Shown here: positions 1-7,034 of the stretch, piece after piece | How positions within the stretch are numbered: position 1 is the stretch's first letter | How the letters are laid out: each line of letters begins with the position of its first letter | Origin: Borrelia coriaceae | GTDB taxonomy: Bacteria; Spirochaetota; Spirochaetia; Borreliales; Borreliaceae | Assembly (NCBI RefSeq): GCF_023035295.1 | Contig: NZ_CP075079.1 | Location: forward strand, 1 to 29,804 | Length of the DNA: 29,804 nucleotides | Direction: 5' to 3' | Position numbers and translations under genes: made by a program | Notes under the pieces: generated by a model | What the model was told of the DNA's origin: nothing | Databases searched by the model: none | The model's input: the letters and a program-made list of their open reading frames with translations, nothing else

Positions 1-699
1 ATGAATATTAATAATAATTACAAAAAGAAAACAAAGCCATTCATAAAACAATTAAAAAAATCTCACAATAGATATTACAAAATAATATCAATACTTAAGT
101 ACTTCCAAAAAAACCTAATTAAGTATAACCAAACGGTTATATTGAACACACTAAATAATTTTTTGATTAAGGATAACCTTAAACAAATTACACTGAGAAC
201 TTTAAGAAAAGATTTAGCCTTTTTATGCAATAAAGGCATTATTAAAAAAACTTTATTAAGACTGGGTGAAGGAAACGGAACATACATAAGATATACAATA
301 AATAAATACAGCACCAATAATTTAAAACGTTTGCTTGAATCAAAAGACACAATAATCGAACATGACATAAACAAAATACTCAAATTTACAAAAGAAACAC
401 AAAAAGAATACTTCAAAAATAGGAAAGTTAAAATTTCAAAATCTAAAAATGCAACTAAAAATGTCAGTCATTATATAAATAATAATATTATTAATAATAA
501 AAAGGAAAAAAAACAAACAACAAGTAGCATAGACTTATTAATAAATGAGACATCTAAATGGAAAACAATGAGATACTTGGATAAAATAAAAGAAAACACA
601 AACAAAAAGAGATATGAAAATAGTATGCTGAAAACAAAAAAATGGTTGCATGACTTAAAAATAGAAAAAAATTTTTTACATAAAGAAACAAATTTTTGA
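1..699 (+). CDS. Plasmid replication/maintenance protein, PF57/62 (Borrelia ORF-A) family
   Basis: This is the first gene of the four-gene partition locus found on Borrelia plasmids. Members of PF57/62 are required for maintenance and are the likely replication initiators. The 232-residue protein is very Lys/Asn-rich. Residues about 55-100 look like a winged helix: a helix with TLRTLRKDLAFL, then GIIKKT and a beta wing with GEGNGTYIRY. The start is the ATG at base 1; its AGGAG site lies at 29793-29797 at the other end of the window, seven bases upstream once the circle is closed. It is followed after nine bases by the PF50 gene. The family call rests on position and general resemblance. Confidence 0.82.
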   Translation: MNINNNYKKKTKPFIKQLKKSHNRYYKIISILKYFQKNLIKYNQTVILNTLNNFLIKDNLKQITLRTLRKDLAFLCNKGIIKKTLLRLGEGNGTYIRYTINKYSTNNLKRLLESKDTIIEHDINKILKFTKETQKEYFKNRKVKISKSKNATKNVSHYINNNIINNKKEKKQTTSSIDLLINETSKWKTMRYLDKIKENTNKKRYENSMLKTKKWLHDLKIEKNFLHKETNF

Positions 700-708
700 G
701 AGAGGAAT

Positions 709-1293
709 ATGAGATATAAAATAAATATAATAAACTCAAAAAAGTTAGAAGAAAAAAAATTAAAGATAAAAAAATTCGAAGAAAACCAAAAAAAGAGCAA
801 GTTATTTGTTCTAATAGATAAGAAAAATGACAAAACATTTTATCATACAAGGATTATGCTAGATTTTTATACATTCGGAATAAACGAAACTCAAAACGAC
901 AAATTTTATATCATCTTAAGAAGTTGGTATAGAGATAAAAAACAGCTTTTCCATTTATTTACTTTAAGAGATGGTGACAAGTTTTTAGGTATTTATTATG
1001 GCCATAGGAAACCTATAAAAAATATCATATCAAAATATCAAGAAAATGGAGAAGTCAAAAAATATAGTTTTTCAAAAGCTTATTATATAGAATTTAGATT
1101 TAAAAAAGGCAGTGTTTTTTGTTATATACAAGGGATTTATTATTTGACTAGAAGTGAAAAAATGAAAACAAAATATTGTCAGACATTAATTTCTTTATTA
1201 AAGAAATTAGAAGGGCAAATATATGAATTTTATGGAAGGAAATTACCGGATGGAGGCCTTATAACTAAATGGATAGAAAAAAACCAGAAATAA
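709..1293 (+). CDS. Plasmid partition protein, PF50 (DUF226) family
   Basis: Second gene of the partition operon, 194 residues, basic. The central segment (residues about 62-140) is rich in aromatic residues and beta-strand-like patterns (RSWYRDKKQLFHLFTLRDGD, then GIYYGHRKP), as I recall for the Borrelia PF50/DUF226 family. An AGAGG site lies just before the ATG at 709, in the nine-base gap after the PF57/62 gene. The 3' end overlaps parA by 25 bases, suggesting coupled translation. The biochemical role is unknown; the family is known only to contribute to plasmid maintenance. Confidence 0.82.
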   Translation: MRYKINIINSKKLEEKKLKIKKFEENQKKSKLFVLIDKKNDKTFYHTRIMLDFYTFGINETQNDKFYIILRSWYRDKKQLFHLFTLRDGDKFLGIYYGHRKPIKNIISKYQENGEVKKYSFSKAYYIEFRFKKGSVFCYIQGIYYLTRSEKMKTKYCQTLISLLKKLEGQIYEFYGRKLPDGGLITKWIEKNQK

Positions 1294-2024
1294 TTACAAT
1301 TGCAAGCCTTAAGGGTGGTGTTGGGAAAAGTGTATTAACAATTATTTTTAGTTATATCTTAAGAGACATGAATAAAAAGGTATTGCTAATTGATCTGGAT
1401 CCACAAAATAGTTTAACCAGTTATTTTATAAGTCATATAAAAAAAATTAAAGGCGTTAACGTGTATTATATGCTTAAATCACATAAAGCCTCTAATTTAG
1501 ATAAATATATTAACGAAATAAACGACAATATGTGTATCATAGCTTCTCATCCAGTTTTATATAAGTTTGAACAAGAAGATGAGAGATATAAAGAGCAGCT
1601 GTTGGAAAATTGTTTGGATAAAATTTTATCTGTTCATAATTTTGATTATGTAATAATTGATACATCTCCAGGTTTAAATTTTTTATTGTATAATGCTTTA
1701 AATGTTACAGATAAAATTGTAATTCCCGTTCAACTAGAAAGATGGTCTGTTGAAGCATTTTCTATACTAATGAATACAATAGAAGAGTTTAATGTTTTCA
1801 AAAGGAAAAAAATAGAAGTTTCTATAATAGAAAGTCAATTTATTAAGAATAGAAATACTTTAAAAGACATAGAAAAATTGTTATTCAGAAAGTATGGATT
1901 GTTAATTAAAGGAAAAATCCATAGTGCTAATAGCATTAAAGTTTTGATTAACGAACTAAATGAACCTAATGGTAAGGATATTTATTATAAAGAGGCTAAA
2001 GAGGTTTTAGAAAAAATATTATAA
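1269..2024 (+). CDS. parA: ParA-type partition ATPase (PF32)
   Basis: 251-residue Walker-type ParA ATPase that moves and positions plasmid copies. Visible motifs: deviant Walker A KGGVGKS at residues 15-21 with its signature lysine, IDLDPQ at 41-46, and the Walker B-type segment YVIIDTSPG ending near residue 135. There is no N-terminal DNA-binding domain, as in other Borrelia PF32 proteins. The start at 1269 lies inside the PF50 gene; a GGAGG at about 1252-1256 is 12 bases upstream, rather far. In Borrelia the PF32 type defines the plasmid compatibility class. The stop codon lies inside a 42-bp palindrome. Confidence 0.95.
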   Translation: MDRKKPEIITIASLKGGVGKSVLTIIFSYILRDMNKKVLLIDLDPQNSLTSYFISHIKKIKGVNVYYMLKSHKASNLDKYINEINDNMCIIASHPVLYKFEQEDERYKEQLLENCLDKILSVHNFDYVIIDTSPGLNFLLYNALNVTDKIVIPVQLERWSVEAFSILMNTIEEFNVFKRKKIEVSIIESQFIKNRNTLKDIEKLLFRKYGLLIKGKIHSANSIKVLINELNEPNGKDIYYKEAKEVLEKIL

Positions 2025-2056
2025 AAAGTTACGCTAGCGTAACTTTTTATAATATT
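2015..2056. repeat. 42-bp perfect palindrome between parA and PF49
   Basis: Both halves match without mismatch: the left half begins AATATTATAAAAAGTTACG and the centre is CTAG at 2034-2037. The core GTTACG/CGTAAC flanked by A5/T5 runs would make a bidirectional Rho-independent terminator in RNA. As DNA, a perfect palindrome inside a partition locus is also a candidate centromere (parS) or operator bound by PF49 or PF50. It contains the parA stop codon. The choice between these roles is inference. Confidence 0.8.
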
Positions 2057-2083
2057 GAAAAACAACGTAAAAGGAGCAATAAT

Positions 2084-2641
2084 ATGTCAAAAAAGGACAA
2101 GAAAGAGATAATTCTAAATGATAGGAATGTTGGATTTGGTGAAAGTTCATCAAATATCAAAAATGATGAAAAAGAATATCAAAATTATAAAGATAGGCTA
2201 AAAAAGATTACTGTAAATGAAATAAATAATAAAATTGAGATTATGGAAATTTTGTATAACATAAGAGAAAAGAAACTTTATCGCATCGATGGTTATAGAA
2301 GATTTGTAGATTTTTTGTCCCAATTTGTGATAGGAAGGAGTCAAGCATTTTTATATTTAAGGCTTTATAGACGTGTGTTAATGGGTGAATTAAATATGGA
2401 TGAAATTAAACAGATTGGATTTAGGGAAGCTTATAGGAAAATTAGGGAAGTAGATGTAAAGAAAAATCGTTCAAAAGAAAACTTAATAAAACCATTAAGG
2501 TTTCAACTTAAAAATCAAAATAGTTATGATTTTTATAAGAAAAATGCAAAGCTTACGGGTTTTATTTTAGATAGACTTTTTTTGCAAAAACAAGACTTGC
2601 TTAAAGAATTTGTAAATGAATTTGAGAGCTCAAGGAAATAA
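2084..2641 (+). CDS. Plasmid partition protein, PF49 (ParB-like, Borrelia ORF-D) family
   Basis: 185-residue basic protein, the fourth member of the Borrelia partition locus and the presumed DNA-binding partner of ParA. Residues about 70-125 hold a probable helix-turn-helix: DGYRRFVDFL, GRSQAFLYLRLYRRV, then a long basic helix with FREAYRKIREV. An AAAGGAG site precedes the ATG at 2084 (ggagcaatATG-like spacing). It is separated from parA by the 42-bp palindrome, a natural binding-site candidate. No recognisable ParB nuclease or CTPase domain is seen. The role follows from family and position. Confidence 0.82.
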   Translation: MSKKDKKEIILNDRNVGFGESSSNIKNDEKEYQNYKDRLKKITVNEINNKIEIMEILYNIREKKLYRIDGYRRFVDFLSQFVIGRSQAFLYLRLYRRVLMGELNMDEIKQIGFREAYRKIREVDVKKNRSKENLIKPLRFQLKNQNSYDFYKKNAKLTGFILDRLFLQKQDLLKEFVNEFESSRK

Positions 2642-2774
2642 GAGAATAACTATATAGTATTGATTGTCCTTTGCGAAAGTAGTTGATTTTATCGTAGGAT
2701 TGGTATATATATTTATATAAATGGATTTGTATTTGTCATATAAATCCAGCAAAGTTTTCAACATGGTAGATTTT

Positions 2775-2820
2775 AACTCTTCATTAGGCATTCTTGAAAA
2801 AGAATATCTAATGAAGAGTT
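2775..2820 (+). other. GAAA-capped hairpin, copy 1
   Basis: Outer arms AACTCTTCATTAG and CTAATGAAGAGTT (13 bp), a 2x2 step GC/AT, inner arms ATTCTT/AAGAAT (6 bp) and loop GAAA. As + strand RNA the 2x2 step includes a G-U wobble and the cap is a GNRA tetraloop, so the + strand is the better folding strand. There is no run of T immediately after it, so it is a poor classical terminator. Confidence 0.75.
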
Positions 2821-2906
2821 GATTTTATATTGAGTTTGATATATACATTTATATAGGATTCGTGATTCATACGTATCCTATTAAGTTTATCAACATGATA
2901 GATTTT

Positions 2907-2952
2907 AACTCTTCATTAGGCATTCTTGAAAAAGAATATCTAATGAAGAGTT
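2907..2952 (+). other. GAAA-capped hairpin, copy 2
   Basis: Identical over all 46 bases to the hairpin 132 bases upstream, while the sequence between the copies has diverged. Same 13-bp and 6-bp stems and GAAA loop. It lies 72 bases upstream of the recT -35 box. Confidence 0.75.
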
Positions 2953-3024
2953 AATTTTATTGTCTTGAATTTTGAAACGTAGTTTTACTATTTATATAGT
3001 ATTTGCTTTTTTATTTTAAATAAC

Positions 3025-3092
3025 TTGACAAAAATTTTTGTTTATTATAATATATTTTTATATTAGTAAAAACTATGCTGGAGATTAGTATG
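3025..3092 (+). promoter_or_regulatory. recT promoter and leader, shared with the exonuclease gene
   Basis: Candidate sigma-70 promoter: -35 TTGACA at 3025-3030, -10 TATAAT at 3046-3051 (15-bp spacer; TAATAT at 3048-3053 gives 17). Bases 3056-3092 match 33 of 37 bases of the leader before the exonuclease gene on the other strand (29664 down to 29628), including TTTTATATTAGT, AAAACTATGCTGGAG and the start codon position. The four differences are all transitions. Confidence 0.75.
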
Positions 3093-4259
3093 AAAAATAT
3101 AAAAAATAAGATGGGTAAAGCAAATAAAAGCTTAAAAAGAGAAGAGGTTAAAGATACAGTAACAAGCAGTCAAAATATAGTAACAAATGAAAATCAAGCA
3201 AAGATAGAATATAGTATAACAAGAGGTGAAATATCCACTACTATTAATACAATAGCAGATAAAATGAATTCAAATAATATTTATGAAGTATGGAAAGCAT
3301 ATAAGAGTATGTATGGACTTAAAGGAATGGACTTTGCTTCAGAGAGGGAAATCTTAACACTTCTTCAGATAAACAATCTAAATCCTTTTAAAAAAGAAGC
3401 ATATATAATTCCTTTTAATGGACGTTATACAGTTGTTGTAGCATATCAAACATTGCTTATACGAGCATACGAGGCTGGGTATAATAGATATACTCTTGAG
3501 TTTAAAGAAGAGCCAGTTAAAACACGTAAATTTGACTTTAAAGGTAATATAGTAGAGAGAGAAGATTTACAGTGTACAGCTTATTTCAAATCAGATGATG
3601 GTAGTCGTTACAGTTTTTCTATCTTACTTAGTGAATATTATAAGAACACACCTATATGGCGAGATAAACAAATATTCATGTTAAGGAAATGTGCAGTCAG
3701 TTGTTTATGTAGGACCTTGCCAGGAGCAGGTCTCGAGAGTATGCCATATATAAGAGAAGAATTAGGAGATGTGGACATGATTTGTGAAGAACAAAATATA
3801 CAAAAAATAGAGAATACTAAAACAACCGATTCTAAATCGACAATGAAAATGCAATCCATTAGTCATGATTCTATGCTTTTTAGCAATGAAACAGTTAAGC
3901 GTGTACCTTCTAAATATTATTATTACAAGAATTTACTTCAAGCATCTAAGAGAATGCATTCACAATTAGATAATACTCCTTTTGATAGTCTAGAAATGAT
4001 AGATAAGTTTTTACATCAATTACAAGAAGATGATGATTCTAATATACTTAATTATTTTGAAAACAAACCAGAGCTTAAAACAGTAGAGTACTGGACACGA
4101 TTATTAAATTGTTATTTAAAAAAAACAGAGTCTGATCCAGGAGTTGTAGAAGGGTTTTCTAAATTTCTAGTGTGTAGAGAACCTAAATATGGTCAAAGTC
4201 CATTAAGGCTTTTTGGATCTATAGCTAGTGATGAGAATTTTAGTTACCTATGTAAATAG
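3090..4259 (+). CDS. recT: RecT/Bet-family single-strand annealing protein
   Basis: Anneals complementary single strands made by a partner exonuclease; together they form a Red-like phage recombination system. The diagnostic RecT/Bet signature is present: NNLNPFKKEAYIIPF at about residues 95-109 after a helix (EREILTLLQI), followed by VVVAYQTLLIRAYEAGY. The C-terminal third (from about residue 235) is Ser/Lys-rich and has no family I recognise. Start choice: the ATG at 3075 is in frame, but GGAG at 3080-3083 sits six bases before the ATG at 3090, and comparison with the exonuclease leader favours 3090 (389 residues). Its partner exonuclease lies at 28287-29630, beyond the partition operon. 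Confidence 0.85.
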   Translation: MKNIKNKMGKANKSLKREEVKDTVTSSQNIVTNENQAKIEYSITRGEISTTINTIADKMNSNNIYEVWKAYKSMYGLKGMDFASEREILTLLQINNLNPFKKEAYIIPFNGRYTVVVAYQTLLIRAYEAGYNRYTLEFKEEPVKTRKFDFKGNIVEREDLQCTAYFKSDDGSRYSFSILLSEYYKNTPIWRDKQIFMLRKCAVSCLCRTLPGAGLESMPYIREELGDVDMICEEQNIQKIENTKTTDSKSTMKMQSISHDSMLFSNETVKRVPSKYYYYKNLLQASKRMHSQLDNTPFDSLEMIDKFLHQLQEDDDSNILNYFENKPELKTVEYWTRLLNCYLKKTESDPGVVEGFSKFLVCREPKYGQSPLRLFGSIASDENFSYLCK

Positions 4260-4290
4260 GGTGTGTAATTTTAACCTCTATTTATTTATA

Positions 4291-4315
4291 AAGATAAGCC
4301 TTCAAGGCTTATCTT
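4291..4315. terminator. Bidirectional terminator between recT and the late operon
   Basis: Perfect 12-bp inverted repeat AAGATAAGCCTT / AAGGCTTATCTT around a single C. T-rich sequence follows on the + side (ATTCT) and on the - side (TTTATAAATAAA in the complement). It lies 31 bases after the recT stop and 11 bases after the stop of the last late gene, which converge here. Confidence 0.8.
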
Positions 4316-4326
4316 ATTCTACTTAT

Positions 4327-4680
4327 TTAGTTTTTTAATTTCGAATACTTGTTGTACACTATTTGTACAATAGGTTTAGTGACTTGAATATATTTTTGAA
4401 ATAAATTTATATTAAACATTAAATCTTCAATTGTATGATTTGATTTAAGTGTAGAAGCATCAAAGTAGGTAAACTTAGGATACTTTGGGTCATTAACCTT
4501 TTTCTTTGTTCTAGTTAAAAATACTTGTAAATACATAACATAATCAGATAACTTTGCTTCATATGCATTTAACTCTGTAAGAGTTTGTTCCTTAGGTGGC
4601 GTTGGTTCTTCTGTTAGTGATGCTATGGTTGTACATGAGAAGATAAGTGTTAAAAAAGTTAAATTTATAAGCTTTTTCAA
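4327..4680 (-). CDS. Small predicted lipoprotein, last gene of the lysis cluster
   Basis: 117 residues. The first 16, MKKLINLTFLTLIFSC, form a lipoprotein signal peptide with lipobox LIFSC, so the mature protein would be anchored by Cys16. The remainder is a Thr/Glu/Pro-rich linker and then a helical domain. It starts with TTG at 4680; GGAGG lies six bases upstream, so the start is well supported. It is the last gene of the blyA-blyB group, one base after the preceding gene. I recall a signal-peptide gene at this position on cp32 plasmids, with no known function. A spanin-like lysis lipoprotein is my inference. Confidence 0.7.
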   Translation of the reverse strand: MKKLINLTFLTLIFSCTTIASLTEEPTPPKEQTLTELNAYEAKLSDYVMYLQVFLTRTKKKVNDPKYPKFTYFDASTLKSNHTIEDLMFNINLFQKYIQVTKPIVQIVYNKYSKLKN

Positions 4681-4681
4681 A

Positions 4682-5017
4682 TTAGGCCTCCTTTAACATT
4701 TTGATGTAAGTACTCATTATTTTGTTGCGTTTAGCTCTAAGTTGAGATATGTATTTTGAAAGTTCATCATACTCATCAGCAGTTTCTATTATTTCAATAT
4801 TAATTCTTAGTATTTCTTCAATTTCAGATAATAGTTTGATAGCTTCCTTTTGTTCCATTTGATATACACTAGCTTCATATAGACAGTAAAAGTAATTGAC
4901 TACTTTAGTGAAAATATTAATGTATGTAGCAGTGTTTTTATTTTGGTTATTGTTTTTGATGATATCTGTAAATTTGTTTAGAATTTCAACACTGGTTTTA
5001 GCAGTACTTAATTTCAT
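4682..5017 (-). CDS. Small helical protein of the lysis cluster, unknown function
   Basis: 111 residues, almost entirely amphipathic helix with no signal or membrane segment. The ATG overlaps the blyB stop by four bases (ATGA), and GGAGA lies just upstream inside blyB, so it is translationally coupled to blyB. I recall a homologue at this position on cp32 plasmids but no assigned function. Structural or regulatory partnership with BlyB or the downstream lipoprotein is only suggested by the tight packing. Confidence 0.7.
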   Translation of the reverse strand: MKLSTAKTSVEILNKFTDIIKNNNQNKNTATYINIFTKVVNYFYCLYEASVYQMEQKEAIKLLSEIEEILRINIEIIETADEYDELSKYISQLRAKRNKIMSTYIKMLKEA

Positions 5018-5334
5018 TTTGTCTCCTTTTCGTGATATGTAATTTGTGAAGGCAATTTCATATTATTTGGGTTGCTATTGACTTTGTCTATAAATGCTTT
5101 TATTTTGGTTTGGATAGGTTCAAGATCCAACTTGATTTGTGGAGTTAATGCATTATCTAGTATTTCCATATTTTTAGTGTAGATTTGTTCATATTCTAAA
5201 TAAAATTCACACAATAGTGAAAATGCTTTATGAGCATTCTCATTGAAACTGCCGTCTTTGAAGTTTGAAAGTGTATCAATTAAATTGGATATTGACTCTA
5301 AAGCAGTATCTAGATGTTGCTTTGCAAGTATCAT
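5014..5334 (-). CDS. blyB: BlyB, cp32 holin-accessory protein
   Basis: 106-residue soluble helical protein (LDTALESISNLIDTLSNF near the N-terminus, then a region with LLCEFYLEYEQIYTKNMEIL). BlyB of cp32 was described as the partner that stabilises or assists the BlyA holin. GGAGGGG lies before the ATG and the start overlaps the blyA stop by four bases (ATGA). It overlaps the next gene the same way, so the block is one translation-coupled unit. Confidence 0.88.
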   Translation of the reverse strand: MILAKQHLDTALESISNLIDTLSNFKDGSFNENAHKAFSLLCEFYLEYEQIYTKNMEILDNALTPQIKLDLEPIQTKIKAFIDKVNSNPNNMKLPSQITYHEKETK

Positions 5335-5528
5335 AACCCCTCCTTCTCATCTTTGTCTTTTTGTTTGCATTGTGTTTTAAACTTATCTAATAAGATATTT
5401 AAAATGTCTTTAAGTACTGGTTTTAATAAAAATGCCAGCCCTAGGATTAAACCTGAGATAACAAGTAACTTATTGCCATCAATACCAAGTAAAAGCTGTG
5501 TTAAATTATTTATATTTGTATCATTCAT
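5331..5528 (-). CDS. blyA: BlyA holin
   Basis: 65-residue class of small holin: a polar N-terminus, one strong membrane segment at residues 21-37 (LLVISGLILGLAFLLKP), an amphipathic helix DILNILLDKF, and a highly charged C-terminal tail (KQKDKDEKEGL). Length and order match the BlyA haemolysin/holin of cp32, which acts in the inner membrane during phage release. The leader has GAGGTTAAAG before the ATG. No endolysin gene is recognisable next to it or elsewhere in the window. Confidence 0.92.
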   Translation of the reverse strand: MNDTNINNLTQLLLGIDGNKLLVISGLILGLAFLLKPVLKDILNILLDKFKTQCKQKDKDEKEGL

Positions 5529-5578
5529 TTATGCTTTAACCTCACTTTAAAATTATGTAGCTACAACTATATATCAAA

Positions 5579-5596
5579 AAATAGTTTTTGCTATTT
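5579..5596 (-). terminator. Hairpin with TTTTTG loop between tail fibre gene and blyA
   Basis: AAATAG-TTTTTG-CTATTT on the + strand. Read on the - strand (the transcribed one) it is AAATAG-CAAAAA-CTATTT followed by more T, a weak AT-only terminator or attenuator. The core 12-mer TAGTTTTTGCTA also occurs at 20837 and 25940. The rest of the 71-base gap holds the palindrome TGTAGCTACA and the blyA ribosome binding site. Confidence 0.5.
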
Positions 5597-5599
5597 AAT

Positions 5600-6406
5600 T
5601 TATAACTTTACTAAGGCAGGTACATAGCTACCACTTTTATATAAACGTTTTTGAATATACCAACCTCTAAAAAGAGGAGAATAATCATTTAAAGTCATAT
5701 TGCTACCCCCGCGTTCATAGATAATTGACTTTTGTGATTCACTAGAATATTTAAGATACACATATTTTTTGACACTGCTATTTCCAGCATAAATTGAAAC
5801 ATCAACATATATATCTAAGTAAATAGGCTTGTCATCATCAGAGCTGTAGAAAACAAGAGTTACATCTTGATTTGAATACTGTGATGTCATGTCTAATCTG
5901 TAAGCTTGCCTTCTAAGTGAAGATTCATAAATGGATGAGCTTGTGGTTCCTTCTCTTGTTGAATTGAACTCTGAAGGGATTCCTGTTAAGTATTCGGGTA
6001 TTTTTGCTTTTTGCAGTGAACTGTAATTTAAAGTAACAAAGTAGTCATCTTTGCTTAAACTATATGTTGATAATCCACTTCCAAGTTTATCTTTAACTTT
6101 ACTATATGTATTTGAAATACTACTAGAGTCATCATTTAAAAATTTGTTAAGTATTTTACTGTAAACTTGATTTATAAAATCCTCATCTTGTTGTAATTCT
6201 GTAGCAATAGTACTTTTAATAATTTCTTTAAAATAAGTAAGTCCTTCACCTTTAAAAGTTTTTTCTTTAGTAGTTTTAAGGAAATTTTCAAAAGTAATAG
6301 CATTACAACTTGAAATACCATCATCGAGTAGTAATAAATCAGTATTTTTAACTGATTCAAGTCTATTTAAATCTTTAATTTGAATACAATCGTCTTGGTC
6401 ACTCAT
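5600..6406 (-). CDS. Tail fibre/receptor-binding candidate (DUF685 family)
   Basis: 268 residues. The N-terminus has the pattern IKDLNRLESVKNTDLLLLDDG followed by AITFENFLK, typical of the virion-attachment end of phage tail fibres (a conserved 'D-L-x-x-x-D-G ... i-t-x-x-x-l' pattern). A helical stretch follows, then a Ser/Tyr-rich beta region from about residue 110. It comes right after the baseplate I-like gene, the usual fibre position. DUF685 is recalled from memory as the Borrelia family; the fibre role is inference from pattern and order. Confidence 0.68.
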   Translation of the reverse strand: MSDQDDCIQIKDLNRLESVKNTDLLLLDDGISSCNAITFENFLKTTKEKTFKGEGLTYFKEIIKSTIATELQQDEDFINQVYSKILNKFLNDDSSSISNTYSKVKDKLGSGLSTYSLSKDDYFVTLNYSSLQKAKIPEYLTGIPSEFNSTREGTTSSSIYESSLRRQAYRLDMTSQYSNQDVTLVFYSSDDDKPIYLDIYVDVSIYAGNSSVKKYVYLKYSSESQKSIIYERGGSNMTLNDYSPLFRGWYIQKRLYKSGSYVPALVKL

Positions 6407-6421
6407 TTATACAAACTCCTT

Positions 6422-7024
6422 TTAAATATTAAATTTAGCAATTTCCTTATTTTCCATGTCATATAATTTTAAGGCCCTTCCAATTGGTATTAAGTTTTTT
6501 AGGAACGTGTAAATAGATTCAGCATATCCTTTAGGAAGGAAGTGAAAAATTAAGATTTTACATTGGATATTTTCATTTTCTTTTTTATAACATAATTTGA
6601 TTTTTCTATTTCTATTAGTAGTAGAACTAGGTGAGATTTTAGCAGTAAAGTTTGTTTTAACAGCACCTAGTAATTTTATATTAATAACACCATCACTTGG
6701 TACTGTAATTTCAATATCAACATTAAGAAAAGTTTTAAATAACTTAGTAAAAGATGCGTCAGTACCAATGTGTTTTAATGCATAAATAATACTATCAATA
6801 TTTTTTGTAAGATCTTGAACAGGTTGTGTTTCAACATAAAATATATTAAATATCTTAGATAGCCAAGTAGCAATGAATCTAGATGTGCAGTGTTTACTAA
6901 TTGGTAGTCCAGTAAAGTTAGAATTTAGACTTACAAGTTCAGATAGCATTACATTAGCAAAGTTAAGTTCATTTTGTATAAACTTATCAAGTTGACTATT
7001 TCGAGTAAACCCAAGTTGATTCAA
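6422..7024 (-). CDS. Baseplate/tail protein, gpI-like position (DUF735 family)
   Basis: 200 residues, helical in the first half (FTRNSQLDKFIQNELNFA, WLSKIFNIFYVETQPVQDL), beta-rich in the second (INIKLLGAVKTNFTAKISPS). It lies directly after the baseplate J-like gene and before the fibre gene, the place of gpI in P2-like tails, whose proteins carry the fibres. Start TTG at 7024 with AGGAG eight bases upstream. Family name from memory; function by position. Confidence 0.68.
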   Translation of the reverse strand: MNQLGFTRNSQLDKFIQNELNFANVMLSELVSLNSNFTGLPISKHCTSRFIATWLSKIFNIFYVETQPVQDLTKNIDSIIYALKHIGTDASFTKLFKTFLNVDIEITVPSDGVINIKLLGAVKTNFTAKISPSSTTNRNRKIKLCYKKENENIQCKILIFHFLPKGYAESIYTFLKNLIPIGRALKLYDMENKEIAKFNI

Positions 7025-7034
7025 AATTTAGCTC

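Larger units (their letters stand above)
2683..2954 (+). repeat. Two tandem copies of a ~132-136 bp structured repeat
   Basis: The 448-base gap between PF49 and recT is filled by two imperfect tandem copies (about 2683-2818 and 2819-2954). Each copy has, in order, TTGATT-N15-TATATA, a variable hairpin, the conserved segment CAACATGRTAGATTTTAACT, and an invariant 46-base hairpin. The variable hairpins (GGATTTGTAT/ATATAAATCC near 2723-2748; GGATtCGT/ACGtATCC near 2856-2878) differ in sequence but keep pairing. No open frame with coding character was seen. A DNA-level role (origin or centromere repeats) and a structured RNA are both possible. Confidence 0.75.

Noticed and set aside
471..850. Two - strand Phe/Leu-rich frames resembling membrane proteins
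   Set aside because: Complement of Lys-rich A-runs in the PF57/62 and PF50 genes; no start signals.
2683..2954. CRISPR-like array
   Set aside because: Only two units, long palindromic repeat, no spacers of uniform size and no cas genes.
5314..5550. 78-codon + strand frame over blyA
   Set aside because: Antisense to the well-supported blyA/blyB pair, without ribosome site.
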